The notes beneath the pieces were generated by a model. The model was not told the DNA's origin and did not search any database. It was given only the letters and a program-made list of their open reading frames with translations. 64,000 bases of DNA, from assembly GCA_014898415.1 (NCBI GenBank), contig RCTD01000001.1, forward strand, positions 992,001 to 1,056,000. The letters run 5' to 3'. This document shows, piece by piece, positions 1-10,064 of the stretch. Position 1 is the first letter of the stretch. Each line of letters starts with the position of its first letter. The position numbers and the translations under genes are program-made. This DNA is from Stromatinia cepivora. Lineage: Eukaryota > Ascomycota > Leotiomycetes > Helotiales > Sclerotiniaceae.

Positions 1-566
1 CCATCTAGGTGGGGGAAGGGCGGTGTTAGTTTGCAGTTAATTGGGGAGGGGGATTGACGAGAAGGGGGGAAAGAGGAAGATGAAGAAGAAAAAGAAAACA
101 TACAAGTTCCATCCGGTACAGCCATACTGATATCAGTATCTACTAAAACCTTTCCCTTGGCAGGTACAACGGTCTCTTTCGCAGCATAGATGTCGTAGCC
201 GGCGGCGAATGCACTACCGCGGGTAGGGAGACGGGCGCGGGGAGAGAGTTTCTTGATGAGGAGGGGTGGGGGGGTGGAGGATTTGAGGGTTGTGACGGCG
301 GGGGTTGTGGTTGTGGTGGATGTTGTGCCGTTTGATGTGGGTGTTGGAGTTGGAGTTGTCGCGGTGGTTGCGGTGTTTGAAGACATGATTTCTTGGAGGG
401 AAGATGAAGATGTTGTGGTTGCTGCTGCTACTGCGGTTGTAGATGTGGTTGCGGTTGTGGTTGCGGTTGTGGTTGTGGTTGTAGGTGTTGATATTGATTT
501 AGAGGGGGATATCTTTTGACGTTTGGGAAGTGGTGAAGTGGGGGAATGGGGTGGGAGTGTGGACAT
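1..566 (-). CDS. DUT1: dUTPase (dUTP pyrophosphatase), 5' part, truncated by window edge
   Basis: Hydrolyses dUTP to dUMP and pyrophosphate, keeping uracil out of DNA. Exon 1 is 104-566. An intron at 5-103 (GTATGT...CTAG) splits a Tyr codon, and exon 2 starts at 4 and leaves the window. The conserved core is visible: [20 protein letters not shown], with motif 1 of trimeric dUTPases near residues 117-128, then [19 protein letters not shown]. The active-site motifs 2-5 lie outside. The core is preceded by an unusual extension of about 100 residues that is Thr/Ser/Ala rich and contains a basic PLPKRQK stretch, possibly a nuclear signal (inference). I chose the Met at 566 because the frame is open from there. 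An internal Met at 386 lies just before the core and could give a shorter form. The family assignment is firm; the start is less so. Confidence 0.9.
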   Translation of the reverse strand, partial: MSTLPPHSPTSPLPKRQKISPSKSISTPTTTTTTATTTATTSTTAVAAATTTSSSSLQEIMSSNTATTATTPTPTPTSNGTTSTTTTTPAVTTLKSSTPPPLLIKKLSPRARLPTRGSAFAAGYDIYAAKETVVPAKGKVLVDTDISMAVPDGTCMFSFSSSSSSFPPSRQSPSPINCKLTPPFPHLD

Positions 567-1674
567 TTGACTTGGTATTGGGCTTTGGATTGGATTTGGA
601 AAGTATGGGGTGAGATGAGAAGAGGGGAGAAGAGATGAAGGTAAAAGTGGAAGTGGAAGTGAGTGAATGATTGAGTGAGTAAATGAATGAATGATATTGA
701 GTCAAGATTGAAGTTTGGGGTTTAGAAGACTAAAGAAACAAAAGTTTCGGTGTGGAAAGTGGAAAAAGAAAAATATGGGGGGAGACGCGACGCGAGACGT
801 GTATGGCAGGGATCTTCAATCTGAATTTCATTTTTTGTCACGTGTTAAATAAGTGGCATCGGAATATTGTAGTACCGGACCTTGTCTCCAAGCTTCCTCG
901 CTTTTGAATTCTATCTTTTCATTAATTAATCATCCAGTGCGAAGAATCAATTCTTGAAAGAAAACAAAGTCTCACTGAAAACCATTGTCATCAACTATGA
1001 GAGCATTACAAAAGTTCAAATATCTAAGATTCCTCCTTTTGCTGTATTACTAGACCTTTACCGATCTCAAAAGTTTTCCTTCTCAATTCCCCGACTAAAA
1101 TCACAAAGTACGTGATCGAAATTTCGAAAACTAGAGTTCGTTCATTTACATAATTGAAGCAAGTGTCTTCTAATCCATGATGAGAATTCCTGTCTTGGAC
1201 CAATGTTGAATGTTTAGGAGGTTAGGTCTAGCTAGTAGTTGAGCAAGATACTTAAGTTCTTCCACTTACCTCGCTGAGTTCATTGGACTCCTCTTGCCAC
1301 TTTCCTCAACCCTTTTTATACATTGACTGGATATCATACGGGTGGGGCATCTTTTTGTGCCCTCTTGGAGTACAAACTATCATGTTTGGTTATTTTAAGC
1401 CACATTTTCTATCATGTCTATCAAGTTTTGCATCTCTAATAATTTTCCTTCCAAAGTCCCATCTACATCTCCGTTATCAACCGGATATTCACTCATCCAG
1501 ACTTCTCTTGAATCCATTATTCTACCAATTAAGATCGTCCATAACAAAAAATGCCACTATCCCATCAAACTCCAACTTCTAGTTTGTCGCCTTCCAACTT
1601 CGCTTCCATGATATATACCCCAACAGCCATCCAATATCCACAGCCCTGTTATCTACCCGAGACCCTCTTCTCCT
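567..1674. other. Intergenic: 5' flank of the dUTPase gene and 3' flank of the coiled-coil gene
   Basis: No gene recognised. Several short frames occur but none has a recognisable domain or a splice pattern. Around 1,290-1,660 the + strand is pyrimidine rich. Confidence 0.5.
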
Positions 1675-2328
1675 TCAACACCATATCTCTCTCACGCTCA
1701 CCGCATCCCTCTCCCAGTCACGGTCCCGATCAAACTCGTCCTCATCCGGTTCCACAGCATTAAAACCACCATTCATTCCCACGCTCCCAATCAACCGTGT
1801 CCATGGCTCTCCCTGCATATGTCCCCACTCGCCTTTGGACGGATAAACACCATATCTCTCGTGTACCATCTGTTTCATATTCAACCACTCCACACGCTCA
1901 TTTATTATTTTAACTACCTCGTCAAATTTCTTTCGAAGTGCTTCTTCGCGCCTCCTTTCCTTTTCCTTCTCCTTTTTCATCTTTTCCTTCTCCTTTTCCA
2001 CCTTCTCCATCCTCACTTTTTCCTTCTTCGCCTGCAACTCTTTCCAAGTTATATGTCCCGAAGTCCATTCCTCAAACAACTTCTGTTCACGCATCTCTTC
2101 TATTTCTTTTGCCCTCTTCTCCTTCAACTCCTTCTCCTTCTTCTCCACCTCCTTCTTTTCTTTCTCTGCCTTCTTCTCAATCGCCCTCTTCCTTTTGCGT
2201 TCTTGGTAAATAGAGAGGGTTACGGAGGTATTCGAATCAACCCTTTCGAGATTAGGGTTTTGGAGAGAGTCGGGACGTGTGCTGTCGATTGCTTTATAGA
2301 TATTGAAGAAGATCTTGTGAAGGCCCAT
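1675..2328 (-). CDS. Lys/Glu-rich coiled-coil protein of unknown function
   Basis: Not a family I recognise. A single exon encodes 217 residues. The N-terminus MGLHKIFFNIYKAIDSTRP is followed by a highly charged stretch, roughly residues 45-160, made almost only of Lys, Glu and Arg and predicted by eye to be a long coiled coil. The C-terminus holds a Trp/Gly-rich segment and ends in SVREIWC. I chose the Met at 2328 rather than the in-frame Met at 2355 because the neighbouring paralogue aligns from this Met (MGRKTTGFKTILFNIYKAV). No signal peptide or membrane segment is evident. The paralogue lies 784 bp upstream in the same orientation (3113-3832), so the pair looks like a local tandem duplication. 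The preserved ends of the paralogue support this being a real, probably lineage-restricted gene. Confidence 0.6.
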   Translation of the reverse strand: MGLHKIFFNIYKAIDSTRPDSLQNPNLERVDSNTSVTLSIYQERKRKRAIEKKAEKEKKEVEKKEKELKEKRAKEIEEMREQKLFEEWTSGHITWKELQAKKEKVRMEKVEKEKEKMKKEKEKERRREEALRKKFDEVVKIINERVEWLNMKQMVHERYGVYPSKGEWGHMQGEPWTRLIGSVGMNGGFNAVEPDEDEFDRDRDWERDAVSVREIWC

Positions 2329-2594
2329 GGTTATATAACTATTCTTCGAATTCAACTAATTTGTTTCCGTATTTACATGGTAAAAGTTAAATTATAAATG
2401 TCAATTTAATACTGTTCATTAAAATGTTTAATGATAGTATATCTTATTATATCGTGTCTCGTAAGACGTCCATTCAATAAGATAAGACTTCTTTGCTCCG
2501 GTAGATTGGGTATGTATATTCAACAGCACAAAAATTATAACGCTTGTTGGGGGAAAGGCTGAGTACTTAAGCAATATTCTTTCTAAATGACGAA

Positions 2595-2760
2595 TGCGAA
2601 CCATCAATCTAAAAGTACACCATTCTCAAGCCGTCTCAATCTACTCTCCTTTTAGTTTATATTTTTCACATCCCGTATTAACCGAGAATCTCGAGAACGA
2701 ACCATCAACACTAAAAACACACCATTATAAAACCATTCCAATTTACTCTCCTCTAGCTCG
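2595..2760. repeat. Two degenerate ~60-bp direct repeats, ~100-bp period, 5' of the coiled-coil gene
   Basis: Two copies begin near 2598 and 2698. Both read cGAACCATCAA, then a short A-rich run, ACACCATT, and CAATyTACTCTCCT. Related ACACCATT-containing stretches occur 5' of the paralogue at 4075-4300, so the repeat appears tied to this duplicated gene family. The copies were aligned by eye. Confidence 0.6.
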
Positions 2761-2989
2761 ATCCCTCTATATCCTGCATTAGCCATTAACCAAAACATTT
2801 GATATCAAGACTGGTTGGTCACTCTTTCTATATAAAATAAAATAAAATGAAATGAAATGAAAAGAAGCACAAAAGAACGTGAAATATATGAAATATGTGA
2901 TATTTTGAAACTTTCAGATCTTTTAGATTTATAAATATTAAGAGGTTATATTTTTTATTCTGTCCATCTGGGGTTTTCTACATCGGGAT

Positions 2990-3036
2990 ATCCATCTTCC
3001 AAATCGACATCTTCCAAATCGACATCTTCCAAATCC
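2990..3036. repeat. 15-bp minisatellite (unit AAATCGACATCTTCC)
   Basis: Two perfect units lie at 3001-3015 and 3016-3030, with partial units on each side. They are just 3' of the stop of the broken paralogue. On the minus strand the unit reads as a VDLED repeat in an open frame, which may be chance. Confidence 0.75.
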
Positions 3037-3112
3037 ACTACTACGCTCCAACCCCAAATCAAACACCCATTACAATCCCCCCTCCGCCTCCTTCCCCCCC
3101 CCAAAAGAAATT

Positions 3113-3832
3113 TCACCCCCAAACCTCCCTCAAACTCACCCCATCCCCATCCCCCTGCACATCCCAACCCCTCCACTCCTCCTCCTCCCCCCTCCTCCCC
3201 CGCATCCCACCCCAAAAAAACCCCCTCCCATGCTCCCCCCTAAACCGATCCCCCAGCAACCTCACCCACTCTTCAGACAACGGACCCTGTCTCCACCCCA
3301 CCCACCACTGTTCCCCACAAGCACAACCCCATACTTTTCCTCCACATCTCTTTTCTCCGAACACGCATCTTTGAGTTTCTTCCTTATGCATTCCATGCGC
3401 AGAATCATTCCTTCTTTCTCCATTACCTTTTTAATTTTTTTCTCCATCTTTCCAGTATCTTTCACACTTTTCACATTTTTCCCCATGCCGCGCGTAAGCT
3501 GGTATCGTTCAATATGTAATCCTCGTGCCAAAGATGTATATTTATCATAATCAATATTATCATAATACAAATATTCGAAACAAATTCTTCGGAGCTCGAT
3601 ATTAATTTCTAAGATCCGCTCAACTTTCTGCGCTTTTAGCGCTTCTTTCTCGCGTTTCTTTTCCCGTTTTTGTGATTCGTATACAGGGAGCGTGATGGAG
3701 GTGTTCGTGGGGGTTTTGGAGAGGTTGGGGTTTGGAGAGGTTGGGGTTTTGGAGGACGTTGGGACGGGTGCTGTCAACTGCTTTGTAGATGTTAAAAAGA
3801 ATAGTTTTGAATCCTGTGGTTTTTCGACCCAT
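3113..3832 (-). pseudogene. Frame-broken paralogue of the coiled-coil gene
   Basis: The start (MGRKTTGFKTILFNIYKAV, then DSTRPNVLQNPNL) and the end (SLREVWG, stop at 3113) match the ends of the gene at 1675-2328, but no single frame joins them. The first lesion is a perfect 16-bp tandem duplication (copies 3715-3730 and 3731-3746) that shifts the frame after NPNLSK. The continuation NTSITLPVYESQKREKKREK, which matches NTSVTLSIYQERKRKR of the intact copy, lies in another frame. A second frame change is needed near 3265-3320, between EEKYGVVLVG and EEWVRLLGD. A splice rescue at the duplication looks unlikely because the homology continues immediately on both sides. The charged middle part is shorter than in the intact gene. 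The lesion at 3715-3746 is seen directly; the pseudogene call is an inference. Confidence 0.7.
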
Positions 3833-4860
3833 GGTTGCGGTTTTTGGTGACTCGCTTTTTGGGTTGGAATAGGAAGTCGTTGATTCTTTCTGTTTGGAAT
3901 AGTAGAAAAGTAGATGTTTGTAGTGTAAGGTATCTCAGTTCTAAAAAAAATTCTTCGCAGTCAGTCAGTATCGAAGAAAAATCAGAGTCCTGAAATGGAT
4001 GCAACATAAATATAAATACAAAAATCAATTTTCTCTCTCAAAATGACGAGTGTGCCAGGCTCCAAACCCTTAGAAAGCACACCAAACGCGTAAAACTACA
4101 CCATTATGAAGCCATCCTTAACTCTAGCTTTTCCCTAACATCTCTAATACAAAAACACGCACATAGGCCCCCGCATCTATCCCAAATACCATGCCGCTAA
4201 ACCTCAAAAACTACACTACGGAGAAACCGTTACTTTTTAGCTTCAGCATTCAATAATAAACTAGAGAAACACCCCCGGAACCACACCATCGAGAACATTA
4301 GCAAAACATCAAGAACTGGATTCGAAAATGTTTTATTTTGGGAAGAAGATGTGTGATATTATTTGTTTTCCCAAAAGCATGTATGTACCTAGTACCTATG
4401 TACTTCATTCCACGCTAACAAGAACTTTAATTCTATTTCGCCCACCTCATCACTGTGAGGACAACTCTATAAAAGTACCTAAGGTATCTATCTATAGCTA
4501 AAAGTAATCGGAGTATGGGTATGGGTATAGTACTCCTTCCAAGCCAGCTAATGCTAAAGCTAAAGCGAAAGCCAGTGCAAGTAAAAAAAAAAAAAGGAAA
4601 AACAGTAAAAAGAAAGAAATGGCGCGAAAAAGCGCGAATGAAAGAAATATAAAAATACTACAAAATATATGCCCATAAAACCTTTATGTCCACTGACCTC
4701 TCTCCGTAAAGTTCACGCCCTGATTATGTGCAATAAATATTGGTATGTATGTAGGGAGAACTTTTCTCCTACCCTTCCCATCCCTTCCCTTTCCTTTCCC
4801 TAGCGTAAAAACATGCGAAGGTAAAATCTCATAACGGAAGTGCCTATTAGTCTATTACAA
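3833..4860. other. Intergenic with degenerate ACACCAT-type repeats
   Basis: No gene recognised. Imperfect copies of the motif seen at 2595-2760 occur near 4075-4140, 4196-4250 and 4262-4300, each containing an AC(T)ACACCATT-like core. Next comes an A-rich stretch around 4,580-4,670, then the 3' flank of the following gene. Confidence 0.45.
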
Positions 4861-6489
4861 TTAGATCTTAATAGAATTCTTCCTTGGTCTTTTCAATTCT
4901 TCCGACAATTCCTCCCGGACCGTTCGACACCATTTCCAAATTACTTCTTCAAATCCTTCCCATGCATCACGATCCTCGCTATTTACAACTCCCATGACAT
5001 CAAATTTGACATCTGCTTCCCATCTTAATTCCGCGGCCTTGACCCAGAATCGAAGATTTTCGGCTGATCGATATGGTTTGTTGAACTCGGTGTGGAAGGT
5101 AGATATTGCTCCAAAGGGTCTTTTACTCTTCTTGACTGCTGCATTATGTAGCTTCACTAATCTTAAACCGGTTCTCAATTCCGCGAGGAGTGGTGTAGGG
5201 AGTAGACTGTCATCTTTTACATCATTTACTAATGACAATGGTGGTAGAGTATCGGGTTCCGGATCCATGGATTTTAAAAACGCATACTCTCTTTCGATTT
5301 CCTTTCCTACCCAGCCATCTGCATGAAGCCACGTCCAACTTGCTATTAAATTTCTCTCCTCTTGCTCAAGGACTTTCTCTCGTCTAAGCATGTTACGTAC
5401 GCCGTCAACCCAATTGTCCATCGTCTCCCTTTCCGCTGTGCGTATTCCATTGGCGAATCCTCGAGTAGCCATACGTTTCAATACCTCAAGAACAGACAAC
5501 AATTCTCCTCGGATTTCTTTCTCTGACTTTATTGCTAGAAGGCGTTCAGGATGCTCGTGGGCGGTATAGTACATTTTTGCTGCACGGATAGCAAGAGTCA
5601 TAATGTCGAGCATATGCATGCCTTGTACCTCGAACCAACCTCTATTCTTAGCATCAGGGGTTGTGGGATTTGTAGGTTCGACTCTGGGCATGGGTAATGG
5701 AGAGGCCGGTGGGGTTCTTGCGTGCTTTGCATCTTCTAGAGCAATAGTAGCATTATTGAGAGCATCGACCAAGCTCTGTCTAAGCTGATTGAGAGTTGGA
5801 GGAGGTTCAATGACCTTATCGCGGTGAATGTAGGTACTTGCTGTGGGAGGAAGGAGGTGTAAAGGATTATCGTCTTCGTCGCCGCTGAAATATTCGTCCT
5901 CGTCCTCGTTGTAGTCATGCAGAGGACTTTCCACGATCAGACCACCTAGTTGCGCAGAGAGCTCGGGGCTGCTAGCTGTGGAAGCATATGTTGAGTCCGC
6001 ATCGGATCCCGAATTAGGTACAAGGAATGACGTGTCCAAAGCCGATAAATCCAAAGTCTCTCTTCCATCCTTCCTCTTCTTCATCAATCGCCCACCTTTC
6101 CCGTCCAGCAGACCAGTTCGAGCGAAGTAATATTGTATATGCGCTATGCTTCCCAAGCTCAGAACACTCTCTCTTGATTGTGCCGACTTTGCAAAATTGG
6201 TTCCTTGTGGTCGAACATAACCGCGTCGTTTTGGCTTCTCCGGACCTGCCATAGATGTTCTAGTCCCGTAACTCGCGGATGATGATCGAGATACCGAGGT
6301 CCCCGAACTGTGTTCAGATGCATGACTCATTGTACTTGATCTGCCAGAGAAAACCGAACCTTCGGAGGCTGTAGAAATGCATCGAGTGAAGTTTCCAGTT
6401 GCTCCTATAGCTGGTCTAGGCGGTCCAGTGGGAGATGGGGATCTTCTGGTGAACGAGGGTCGTCCGTTAAATTCTTCTGCTGTCTCCAT
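4861..6489 (-). CDS. Conserved fungal protein of unknown function (542 aa)
   Basis: A single uninterrupted exon of 542 residues. I do not recognise the family, but base composition and length say it is a real gene. The N-terminal 110 residues are Ser/Pro rich and probably disordered, with SPSPTGPPRP and runs of SSS/TS. An acidic stretch near residues 190-205 (YNEDEDEYFSGDEDD) separates this from a C-terminal half rich in Leu, Ala and charged residues. That half is probably helical and has many conserved-looking Trp residues (for example SWTWLHADGW). No membrane segment, signal peptide or catalytic motif was seen. The start at 6489 is the first Met, and upstream sequence is not coding. The disordered N-terminus with many SP/TP sites suggests phosphorylation (inference). 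Confidence 0.8.
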   Translation of the reverse strand: METAEEFNGRPSFTRRSPSPTGPPRPAIGATGNFTRCISTASEGSVFSGRSSTMSHASEHSSGTSVSRSSSASYGTRTSMAGPEKPKRRGYVRPQGTNFAKSAQSRESVLSLGSIAHIQYYFARTGLLDGKGGRLMKKRKDGRETLDLSALDTSFLVPNSGSDADSTYASTASSPELSAQLGGLIVESPLHDYNEDEDEYFSGDEDDNPLHLLPPTASTYIHRDKVIEPPPTLNQLRQSLVDALNNATIALEDAKHARTPPASPLPMPRVEPTNPTTPDAKNRGWFEVQGMHMLDIMTLAIRAAKMYYTAHEHPERLLAIKSEKEIRGELLSVLEVLKRMATRGFANGIRTAERETMDNWVDGVRNMLRREKVLEQEERNLIASWTWLHADGWVGKEIEREYAFLKSMDPEPDTLPPLSLVNDVKDDSLLPTPLLAELRTGLRLVKLHNAAVKKSKRPFGAISTFHTEFNKPYRSAENLRFWVKAAELRWEADVKFDVMGVVNSEDRDAWEGFEEVIWKWCRTVREELSEELKRPRKNSIKI

Positions 6490-7629
6490 GGCTCCCTATG
6501 CTGTAGCTTCTAGAAATCGTGTTGCTGATGTCTTTATAAATCTTCAATCCAATGTGATATTATTAATAGTCGAAGATTATTCACTTGGCACAGCTTTGAA
6601 ATCCTCTGGATCCTTTTCCCTAAAAGGATTTATAAAGGTCAAAATCCCAAGGCAACGCGGTTGCTATAGAAGACTATGAGTAACCTTATATCGGCCGGCA
6701 CACTACCAAGACCTTCTTAGTATCAAATAATTTCTCGGTGTTAAGGAGAAGTTGCAGGGTTTCGCGTTTTAGAATGAGTGAAGTGATTTTTTTGATTGAT
6801 TGAAGAACTTGTCTGCAAGGCTGCCCAAAGCGTAACGAATGTAGTAAAATGTAGTAAAATGTAGTAAAATGTAGTAATAATAATAAACAACAGAATGAAG
6901 GAGTGAATGAAGAAAGAGAATATCGAATGGTAATGGTATGGAGTTTGAGAAGTTATGATGAAAGTCTTGAATGTCTTACAGTAATGTCTGTGTGCGTATT
7001 GTTTTATGAAGAATCATAAGGAAATTGAGTAACTCTCCAGTCAATATCCATGAACATGAATCCACCTTTTGGTATAATCTCTCATAATATCTTCACGACG
7101 GGATCAATAAGGTTTTGTTGCCACGCTGTCTTAATCTGGGTAATCTCAATCTCTTTTTGAAATATCAATATTTAATCTCGTCTCCGGAAAACGGGTTTCG
7201 GAAATCCTCCACTATTAATGAAATTAACTACCGATGTCGTCGCGCATTAATGAATATACAGTAGAACCTGTACTCCACAGAACATATTTCTAAATGTCTT
7301 ACCTTTCTAATTGGATGGATGATGATGGATGAGTGGAATGGGTCGTGAATATGAATGGGTGGATGTGGCCTGCATAGTGTGTTCGTACGTCTGCTACTCC
7401 AGCCCTACAAATTCTCCCGCAAAGGATAGTTTGGAGACGAGGGAGTGCAACGGAAATGGAGTGAGTTGCATATTTTGCTATCTTCCTGGTCACGTTACCT
7501 CACATCCACATAGATCATACTCGAGTAGATACAACAAGTGCTCTTGAGAGAAGCCCACTTGATTCAAGATTCCTATCTTCCACCAAACAATCAGAGTCGC
7601 TTGAAGCCCCAAAAATCTTTCAACCCCCG
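6490..7629. other. Intergenic, 5' flank of the preceding gene
   Basis: No gene recognised. A 10-bp minisatellite (GTAGTAAAAT, about 3.5 copies) occupies 6841-6877 and is followed by a TAA-rich run. Confidence 0.5.
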
Positions 7630-7842
7630 TTAAGCGCCAAAAACCCCCGGAACAACCACAGCCTGTAACTTACCCGTTTCAAATATTTTCCCAGCAAACT
7701 GGTACCACAACCGCCACGACGTCTTACTTTCAAGCTCTACATGCCAATCACATATATAAAATCGTACATGATTGTCCCCGTCCAATCCAGAGCTTTCAAA
7801 AGTTGTTATTATTTTTGGAGGATTTATAGCCGCGGGTTTCAT
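7630..7842 (-). CDS. Small unrecognised ORF (70 aa), possibly a first exon
   Basis: Reads MKPAAINPPKIITTFESSG, then an aromatic-rich stretch containing FYICDWHVEL and WRLWYQFAG. The amino-acid composition is protein-like, but I recognise no family. A consensus donor GTAAGT lies at 7673-7668 just after IFET. The true gene may therefore splice onward to the left instead of ending at the stop at 7630, but I could not find a convincing acceptor and next exon. Treat it as tentative. Confidence 0.3.
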   Translation of the reverse strand: MKPAAINPPKIITTFESSGLDGDNHVRFYICDWHVELESKTSWRLWYQFAGKIFETGKLQAVVVPGVFGA

Positions 7843-8219
7843 GTTGAATTTATTGGTGTTGATTGAATGGATTTGTTGATTCTGAAATGCAGAATGAAGT
7901 GAGTAACAAGGTAGGAGGAGTGGATGCGTTTGTTTTATTTTTGGGACTTGATAGACGCGGGAGAGGCAATGGAGGTGTATATAAGAAAGAGGGAGTTTCT
8001 GTGGAGATGATGTGTGTTTCTATGCTATACATTTTCAAAGGCTTCTCTGGTAGAGTGCAATAATTCGACATCTTGGATTTCATATAGATTGCCTGGTGCA
8101 TCACAACTCTCTATTTTTTTTCCTTCCGAATTTTACGATTGCATAGAATTCGTTTCCTATCTTCCTCTTCCTAGTTTCCCATCACAAATTATACAGCAAT
8201 TCTCTCAAAATAGTCCAGA
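7843..8219. other. Short intergenic region between two small ORFs
   Basis: Separates the divergent small ORFs at 7630-7842 and 8220-8648. Nothing recognised. Confidence 0.4.
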
Positions 8220-8648
8220 ATGGATATGGAAATGGATACACCTCTTCTCCGTCCCTCGACCCCAACTTCCACACACACCTCCTCCTCAACCTCTTCCACC
8301 TACCACAGCTTCAAATCCAGCCATAGCAGACCTCTCTCCACATACACCTCAGCATTCTCCCACTCCAAATCCCCCAGCCTCAGTTCCCAGTCGTCCGGCT
8401 CTTCACTGAAACCCTCCAGCACCCTCTCACGCACACGATCTCTCTACACAAAACTCAACACCGAAGTGCAATTTATGAAACTCAAGTTATTGACTCGAAG
8501 AAGGAAGGACAAGGGGAAAGAAGGGAGATGGGTTAAGATTGAGGGGGAAGGAGAGGGTGAGAGGATGGTCGAGATGGTTTGGAGGAGGATGGATGGCGGG
8601 CAGGGAATGATTCCTTATGGTGGGGTGGGAAGGGAAAGATTGGATTGA
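8220..8648 (+). CDS. Small Ser/Thr-rich hypothetical protein (142 aa)
   Basis: Not recognised. The first 80 residues are dominated by Ser, Thr, Pro and His. They are followed by a short basic block (KLKLLTRRRKDKGKEGR) and a C-terminal half with VEMVWRRMDGG and MIPYGG. The layout of a disordered tail before a basic helix is seen in many small fungal proteins of unknown role. A single exon with no signal peptide. Existence of the gene is plausible from composition and the compact basic segment, but not proved. Confidence 0.45.
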   Translation: MDMEMDTPLLRPSTPTSTHTSSSTSSTYHSFKSSHSRPLSTYTSAFSHSKSPSLSSQSSGSSLKPSSTLSRTRSLYTKLNTEVQFMKLKLLTRRRKDKGKEGRWVKIEGEGEGERMVEMVWRRMDGGQGMIPYGGVGRERLD

Positions 8649-9148
8649 ATCAGGATCTCGAGAAGGGATATCGAGAAGGGACATTGAGAAGAAAACACAG
8701 TGATACCATGGGAACGGCGGGGTTTTGTGTCTAGATTTGGTGTATGGAGTTTGATTTGGTGTGGGATGGACGAAATCTTATCGGTCTTTGAATGATGGCG
8801 GGTAACAGCTGCCAGATGTTCCAATTTCTTGTTCTATCATGATGAATTGCTGGACTGTCATTTCAACGATTAATGCCACGGACATATACGAGAGTGTAAT
8901 GATATTGCAAATGCTTCCTCCAATTTGAGAAAAAGAAATCTGTTCCTTGAAGTTAACCATTGGTATCGACAGCATATACTTGACCCGTTCGAGTCCAATT
9001 CGTTTCGGCATGTGAAAACAAATATTGAGATCACCACCCGAAGAGTGAGATCAACATGAACATCTGCCCAAGACAATGACGACAAAAATCAAGGGTATTT
9101 TAAATACATGTTAGAAATAAATGATTTTAATAATTTCTTCATAAATTT
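8649..9148. other. Intergenic, 3' flank of the short-chain dehydrogenase gene
   Basis: Nothing recognised. The minus-strand frames at 8778-9085 show no domain. Confidence 0.5.
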
Positions 9149-10064
9149 TCATCTACCCATCCAGCCACCATCTACCGTAAGAATATGTCCCGAGATATAC
9201 GCGCTCCCCTTGCTTGCCAAGAAAACAACGCTCGCCTTGAAGTCATCTGGAGCACCCCATCGACCCGCCGGTATTCTTTCACTGATACTCCTCAATCTCT
9301 CCGGATTGGCCAATAACGCAGTATTCATCTCCGTCTCGATATAACCTGGAGCAATCGCATTTACATTAATTCCTTTCGATGCCCATTCGTTCGATAAAGC
9401 TTTGGTAAGTTGTGCCACGGCCCCTTTCGATGCTGCGTATGCTGGAACGGTAAGACCACCTTGGAAGGTAAGGAGACTGGCAAAATTGATGATGCTACCT
9501 CGTCGGCCGGTGGAAGCGGAAGGTTCGAGATTTAACATGTGCGCACCAACGTCGCGACAGAGGGTGAAGACAGTATTGAGGTTGACTTGAATAACCTAAA
9601 AATGATATTTGTTAGCACAATTCTGCTCTACAAGAAAAGACCATGAGGTACGCACCTCATTCCAGTCATTATCCGGAAACTCGTGGCTTGGATGACGGCG
9701 TTGAATCCCGGCGCAGTTTATGAGAATATGTATCGAGTGACCATCCTTCAGAATCTTAGAAGTGATTCCAGCGACTTCTTCCTTCGACGCAAGGTCCGCG
9801 GTGTATATAGGAGCTTTCCTGCCCAGAGCTTCGACAGCTTTTTGAGTCTCGAGATTTTCACGATTACGCTGTGTGCAAGCATTCATTAGTATAATTCAAT
9901 CTGAATTCAATGCAGCTAAATCAAATTACCTGTATCAAGATCAAATCTGCTCCTGCCTCTGCCAGTGCTATGCAGACTGCTTGTCCAATACCTCGAGTAC
10001 CACCAGTAACGAGGGCAGTTTGTCCTTCTAATGAGAAGAGTACTGCTGAAGCTGCGGTAGCCAT
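9149..10064 (-). CDS. Short-chain dehydrogenase/reductase, KduD-like (2-deoxy-D-gluconate 3-dehydrogenase type)
   Basis: NAD(P)-dependent oxidoreductase of the classical SDR family. There are three exons: 9930-10064, 9656-9868 and 9149-9595, all in phase 0, giving 264 residues. The cofactor motif is TGGTRGIG (about residues 20-27). The structural NAG-like motif appears as NCAG, and the catalytic Ser and YxxxK are in FASLLTF and AYAASK. The C-terminus [11 protein letters not shown]...VDGGWMGR is the pattern of KduD and gluconate 5-dehydrogenase-like enzymes, which act on keto-deoxy sugar acids from uronate breakdown. Substrate is inferred only from that pattern. It is transcribed divergently from a polyol dehydrogenase 378 bp away, and a myo-inositol oxygenase (glucuronate producer) lies 4 kb further, which supports a sugar-acid role. 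Start chosen at 10064 because the Rossmann strand follows directly. Confidence 0.9.

Noticed and set aside
253..519. Val-rich + strand frame
   Set aside because: Antisense of the Thr-rich leader of the dUTPase gene.
1819..2397. Leu/Phe-rich + strand frame (192 aa) resembling a membrane protein
   Set aside because: Antisense of the Lys/Glu-rich coiled-coil gene; AAG/GAG codons read as CTT/CTC in reverse, so hydrophobicity is an artefact.
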